NCBI GenBank assembly: GCA_905209455.1
Contig: CAJLTA010000002.1
Span: 62,001 to 126,000, forward strand
DNA: 64,000 nt
Direction: 5' to 3'
Source of the DNA: an uncultured Collinsella sp.
GTDB lineage: Bacteria; Actinomycetota; Coriobacteriia; Coriobacteriales; Coriobacteriaceae
The notes beneath the pieces are model-generated. The model had not been told where the DNA came from, did not search any database, and saw only the letters and a program-made list of their open reading frames with translations. Shown piece after piece: positions 60,273 to 64,000 of the stretch. Positions within the stretch are counted from its first letter, which is position 1; each line of letters opens with the position of its first letter. A program made the translations under genes and the position numbers.

Positions 60273-61916
60273 TTATTTTTCACGGCGACCTCCTCCTCGC
60301 TTGATGACGAGCGCGACAACAATAGCCGCCACTCCGATGGCAGCCAAGCCCATCACCAGCACCAACGTTCTATCTCCCGTCGAGGGCATAAAGCCTCGAC
60401 TCGCTTCTTTGCTTGGGGTGTTGAGCACCGACAACTCAATCGAACCCATCCCAGCATCGGCAGTATCAACCCGCAGAGGGCTTTCGGCCGATACGGTCAC
60501 CTTGGGCTTCGCGGCCGCCACCTGTTTAGCGTCCAGGCCCTCGGCCGTAACCGTCACCGTACGTTTGCCCTCAAAGGCGGTGTAGCCCTTGGGTGCCGCG
60601 ATTTCCTCGACGGTGTAGACGTCCGCGTCCACACCGTTCAATTCCACATGGCCATCTGCGCCGGTGGTGACGTAGGCGTCGGCATCCGTCGACCACGAGC
60701 CGTCAGTCGTTAGGATGCGACCGCGGTCGTCGATGATGCGCAGTTTGGCGCCCGCGAGCGGCTTATCGTCCGAGCTTGAGCGCTTGATCAGACTGAGTCC
60801 CCAGGTGTAGGCGCACGCGTCATCGCTCGGCGTGCGGGTGAATCCGGCGTCGCCGGACTGATCGGCGAGGGGAGAGCGCGGGTAACGCAGGTAGACCTCG
60901 TTGGGGTTGCCCTTGGTAGCTCCTTGATTGCAGTTGGCCCCCAACGGCGCATTGTAGACAGCGACCACGCGGGCGCCCGCGATGAAGGCGTCGGCCCCGC
61001 CGAGCGCGGCGACCAGGTCGCCGGTGCGCACGGTGAAGGCATTGCCCTCGATCGAGACCTTGCACTGTGAAGTAATGTCTGTCCACCCTTTAGCCGGCGT
61101 CGAGCTGGCGTTGCCGCCCTCACATGCGACGGCGTCGAAGCCGCCGTCCGCGCCCGCCGCCACGTACACGCGCATGCTCGCGGCGACCTTGGAGAGGTCG
61201 AGTCCCACGCCCATGGCGTCGACGAACTGCACCGTATAGGTGTCGTAGGCAGCAAGGCCCGCCGGGACCGTGGCAGAGAGGCGCCAGTACAGGTCGTCGG
61301 CGACCGTGGCGTCGGCGGCCTTCTGCCAGGCGGCGATGCTGTCCTCCAGCACGTGCTTGGACACCTTGGGCGTCGCCGCCTTGGGCTTGACGGTGACGGC
61401 GCTGCCGCCCACCAGGGCCATGATCGGCGCGGTGCCGGCCTCGCCCTGGGCGATGGCGTCGTCGTCGGCAACGATGAGCCAGTAGCCACAGGGCAGCTCG
61501 GCCGTCGTGCCCGCGTTAAGGGCCACAGAAGTTGCGTCGGCATTGCAAATCGCACGGGCGAGCTTTGCCGTCAGTGCGGTCGTCATATGCCCGTCGGCAT
61601 TCATCCATTCAGCAGCCTCTTGCGCCGTCGATGCCGAGCTATCGAGCCCCGCATCATGAAGCACCGGAAGAACGGCTTGACGAACCACGCCATTCGCCCA
61701 CGTTACGTCAGTTGCAATTTTCTGGCCAGCATCGTCATCGTCGACAACGGTCGCCGAAAAGAGTTGGTACGCGTCGTAACGCGTCGCGACTGTACCGTCC
61801 ACCGTAATGGCTCCGGTATCGGCAGCACGGGCCGCCCCAGGAGCAATCGCGAAAGACAGAATAGCGACCATGATTATCGTCACGACAGCCAACAAGCTGC
61901 GGCTAAGCCTACTCAT
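60273..61916 (-). CDS. Sortase-anchored pilin-like surface protein (CnaB/SpaA type)
   Basis: Surface protein of 547 residues with a signal peptide (1 to about 33, AVVTIIMVAILSFAIAPGAARAA). A fimbrial-type N-domain (YDAYQLFSATVVDDDDAGQ, WLIVADDDA) follows, then D2-type isopeptide segments, and a CnaB domain with the E-box in YTVEEIAAPKGYTAF. The C-terminus has the sorting signal MPSTGD (Met510-Gly514), a membrane helix and a KRGGGRREK tail. The first position of the motif is Met instead of Leu. This is the layout of a major pilin subunit. It overlaps the upstream surface-protein gene by 8 bases. Start: ATG at 61916 with GAGGTGAT upstream. No sortase gene follows. Confidence 0.85.
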   Translation of the reverse strand: MSRLSRSLLAVVTIIMVAILSFAIAPGAARAADTGAITVDGTVATRYDAYQLFSATVVDDDDAGQKIATDVTWANGVVRQAVLPVLHDAGLDSSASTAQEAAEWMNADGHMTTALTAKLARAICNADATSVALNAGTTAELPCGYWLIVADDDAIAQGEAGTAPIMALVGGSAVTVKPKAATPKVSKHVLEDSIAAWQKAADATVADDLYWRLSATVPAGLAAYDTYTVQFVDAMGVGLDLSKVAASMRVYVAAGADGGFDAVACEGGNASSTPAKGWTDITSQCKVSIEGNAFTVRTGDLVAALGGADAFIAGARVVAVYNAPLGANCNQGATKGNPNEVYLRYPRSPLADQSGDAGFTRTPSDDACAYTWGLSLIKRSSSDDKPLAGAKLRIIDDRGRILTTDGSWSTDADAYVTTGADGHVELNGVDADVYTVEEIAAPKGYTAFEGKRTVTVTAEGLDAKQVAAAKPKVTVSAESPLRVDTADAGMGSIELSVLNTPSKEASRGFMPSTGDRTLVLVMGLAAIGVAAIVVALVIKRGGGRREK

Positions 61917-64000
61917 GGCGATCACCTCGATCCAGATCGCGATGGCGACGAGCATGCATCCACGTCGCGGCGAAGCACAGCAACGAAGCGCCAGCAAGAT
62001 ATGTCATAGTCAAGCCAGCCCCGCCCGCCTCAGGAAGCGTGGTCGAGTACTTGTTGGTAAAGGTCGGTGGGGTCGTGGTAAAGGTCGGCGGGGTCATGGG
62101 GTCGGCGGGGGCGTAAGTGACCTTGGTATCGAGCTGCTTCTTACCGTTAGTCACCTCAACTTTGACGTTGTACACAGCCCCATCGTAGGTGATGTGGTCC
62201 TTGACGCCATTCACAGCGTCCTTGGGAACGACCTCGGAGATGGTGTAAGTGTAGGTACCGGCTTTGTTGCACTCAACGCTAAAGGAAATGCTACCGTCGG
62301 CACCGTTCGTTACAGTCTTGAGCACCCTACCCTTGTCATCCTTAAGTTCAAACGAGAACTGCCCCGCCTTGAATGTTCCACCTTCGAGCACCTTCTGCGC
62401 CTTGATATCCACAGAGCCCATTAGGCGATTGTCGTAGATCCAGATCTCGTCCTTTTTGTCATCGCCGATGATTTCGGAGTCTTTGACGATGCTCTTCGCT
62501 TTATTGAGCTCAGTTTGATACTTCTCATCGTCAGCATTGCCCTTAAGCATGATCCACGTGGGCGCCGCCGCGTCATAGCCGTCAGGCGCTTTCGTCTCCA
62601 CGAGCTGGTAGAGCACGCAATTTACCATCGCCTTGTCTTCTGCGCCAAACGAGATTTTGCCGTTGGCGTCGGTGGGGGCGGTTTCAAACTCAGTCCTTGC
62701 ATTCTCGATACCCACCGTTGCAACCTGGTCCATATTCACGCTGTAGAGCGTAAACCTCGCATGCTCGAGCGTCGCACCGACCTGCTGGGCGTCGTACTTG
62801 GTCATCGTGATGCCGTAGCCGTTGCCACCTGCGCTGGCGGACGCATTTTGAATCTTCCATTTTTGCTCGTCGATCGCCGAGCCCTCCGTCACCCCCGTAA
62901 GCTCGGCGGTGTTGGAAAGGGACACCTCTTCGCCGGGGTTTCCGGTCGGGATAACCTCGTACTCGACCTTGAGGTATTTCTTGTCGGGCACATTAAGCGT
63001 CAACTTCGTGCGTACGCCAGTTTTGTCTGAGACCTGCTCTCTCTTCGACGAATAGTCCTTCTGAGACAGCGCAACCCAGCCACCGTTCACGCGCTCATAG
63101 ACCTTAAGCGTCGACGGCACCAGCGTGCACTTGGCATCCATGGTATCGACGAGCTCAAGGAAGTCGGTGCCATTTTTAAGGGCAACGGCAGACTCGTTAA
63201 CAAAAATGGTGTATTTGATGCAGTTGCTATTGGCAACCTGCTCGCCAGACTTTTTGATGACGTTGTTCTTAATGGTGACGTCACCTTTACCGGAATCGAA
63301 CTTTTTAACTCCTGACCCCGCGCTGGCCTTGTTGGTGAACTTCACCTCGTTTGTGGAGGTATCGAGCTCACCGCGCTTGACCGCCGTCTTGTACGTGAGC
63401 TTTGCGTAGCCGGCATAGTCGCCGAGATCTGTCGTAGGGATGGAGAAGGTGACCGTGTTGCCGTTGCTGCTAACGTTGTCGGCGGCGAGCTTCTGATCCG
63501 TAACGACCTCCTTGGCCTCGCCTCCGCGCCCAAGCCCCGCATGTAGATCGTAGGGGTTCTGCACGATCGTGTACTTTGCGGAACCCGCGACATAGCTCAT
63601 CCCGTCCGGAATGGTATCGATGATGTTCAGCGGCACGCGGCCGAGCTTTCCAGCTCCATAACAATCTCCTGCCGCGGTCTTCTGGCGATTCGCGTACACC
63701 GTCCAGTCGACGACCCAGGCTCCCTTCTCGTTCGAGCCGTCAACGGCACTCCAGTCGAAGTCCTCGTTCCAAGTTACCTTCGCCTCAGCTTTCGGCTTCT
63801 CGACCGCGGGCGTCGTTTCCTTGTTGACGACATACATTGGGCTATCGGTGTAGTACGGCCAACCACCATTCTGCCCCGGCACCGTAACAGATGCGAAGTT
63901 CGAGTACCAGCCCGGCAGCGCATCAGAAGTGGTGGTGTACGTGATGTCGGCGTAATCCTCGTTCGCGAGAGCCGCCTTCACCTTGTCGTTAATGTTTATG
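61909..64000 (-). CDS. Large sortase-anchored pilin/adhesin (5' end beyond the window)
   Basis: The C-terminal about 696 residues of a surface protein; the start lies outside the window. It contains several isopeptide-type domains: two SpaA/DUF11-like fimbrial domains (AWVVDWTVYANRQKTA, KYTIFVNESAVALKNGTDFLELVD), a CnaB domain with VETKAPDGYDA, and a streptococcal-pilin (Spy0128-like) domain (FKAGQFSFELKDDKGRVL, YTYTISEVVPKD). It ends with LPEAGG, a membrane helix and a His/Arg tail. The motif is LPxAG, different from the downstream pilin. In pilus operons this position (first, long gene) is typically the tip or shaft adhesin. It is translationally coupled to the downstream gene. Confidence 0.85.
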   Translation of the reverse strand, partial: ININDKVKAALANEDYADITYTTTSDALPGWYSNFASVTVPGQNGGWPYYTDSPMYVVNKETTPAVEKPKAEAKVTWNEDFDWSAVDGSNEKGAWVVDWTVYANRQKTAAGDCYGAGKLGRVPLNIIDTIPDGMSYVAGSAKYTIVQNPYDLHAGLGRGGEAKEVVTDQKLAADNVSSNGNTVTFSIPTTDLGDYAGYAKLTYKTAVKRGELDTSTNEVKFTNKASAGSGVKKFDSGKGDVTIKNNVIKKSGEQVANSNCIKYTIFVNESAVALKNGTDFLELVDTMDAKCTLVPSTLKVYERVNGGWVALSQKDYSSKREQVSDKTGVRTKLTLNVPDKKYLKVEYEVIPTGNPGEEVSLSNTAELTGVTEGSAIDEQKWKIQNASASAGGNGYGITMTKYDAQQVGATLEHARFTLYSVNMDQVATVGIENARTEFETAPTDANGKISFGAEDKAMVNCVLYQLVETKAPDGYDAAAPTWIMLKGNADDEKYQTELNKAKSIVKDSEIIGDDKKDEIWIYDNRLMGSVDIKAQKVLEGGTFKAGQFSFELKDDKGRVLKTVTNGADGSISFSVECNKAGTYTYTISEVVPKDAVNGVKDHITYDGAVYNVKVEVTNGKKQLDTKVTYAPADPMTPPTFTTTPPTFTNKYSTTLPEAGGAGLTMTYLAGASLLCFAATWMHARRHRDLDRGDRHE

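Overview
The window is a dense, high-GC (about 60-65%) bacterial chromosome segment. The anaerobic energy genes (membrane [NiFe] hydrogenase of the Ech type, NfnAB transhydrogenase), sortase-anchored pilins, actinobacterial-style gene content and the rpsF-ssb-rpsR-rplI-dnaB cluster suggest a gut actinobacterium of the class Coriobacteriia, most probably Collinsella or a close relative. The genus is an inference from gene content and style; no marker gene such as 16S rRNA is present.

Layout. 1-3.1 kb: an ABC-2 type exporter (permease cut by the window edge, plus ATPase), divergent from a two-component system (histidine kinase and LuxR-type regulator). 3.1-3.86 kb: a gene-free block with three fold-back elements. 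3.9-9.5 kb: an Ech-type hydrogenase operon in which the two membrane subunits EchA and EchB are one polypeptide. 9.7-12.6 kb: a stand-alone IS3-OrfA-like helix-turn-helix protein and an old-yellow-enzyme type Fe-S flavin oxidoreductase. 13.0-18.3 kb: initiator tRNA, coaX, a divergent biotin-ligase-like gene, a folP-folK fusion with a long disordered insert, sirtuin and exonuclease III. 18.5-21.9 kb: an ECF transporter (S, fused A-A', T). 21.9-28.0 kb: glmU, prs, pth, then nfnAB. 28.1-31.8 kb: a cytidylate-kinase-like gene and a polar amino-acid ABC transporter. 32.1-42 kb: yqeY, a parvulin-type foldase, an orphan PTS EIIA, purN-purM-purF, a CmpB-type membrane protein, a MoaE-like protein, class B sortase and purE. 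42.3-47 kb: carAB. 47.3-53.6 kb: a membrane protein of unknown function, an ABC exporter, a Nudix hydrolase, purD and purA. 53.7-57 kb: dnaB, rplI, rpsR, ssb, rpsF. 57.5-57.8 kb: two tRNA-Ser genes. 58-64 kb: a UPF0126 channel/transporter, a secreted repeat/membrane protein, and two pilin-like surface proteins, the last cut by the window edge.

How the genes work together. Ech couples ferredoxin oxidation to H2 production and ion translocation. NfnAB couples the ferredoxin, NADH and NADPH pools, so the two units form a plausible ferredoxin-centred energy system. Purine synthesis (prs, purF, purD, purN, purM, purE, purA) and the carAB step towards pyrimidines and arginine are spread over the window, mostly on the minus strand. 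The pilins and the class B sortase point to surface attachment.

The most unusual signal lies outside the genes. The intergenic regions are full of fold-back DNA. There are at least four types: (i) three neighbouring elements with a conserved apex and variable but compensated arms at 3.1-3.8 kb; (ii) short GGGACAG-containing palindromes that sit directly behind stop codons; (iii) long perfect hairpins between purE and carB whose loops are related; (iv) a tandem pair in front of the initiator tRNA. One fold-back segment appears to be embedded in frame in the linker of the ECF ATPase. Promoters repeatedly show a TACAAT -10 hexamer without a good -35. No CRISPR array, intact insertion sequence or prophage was seen.
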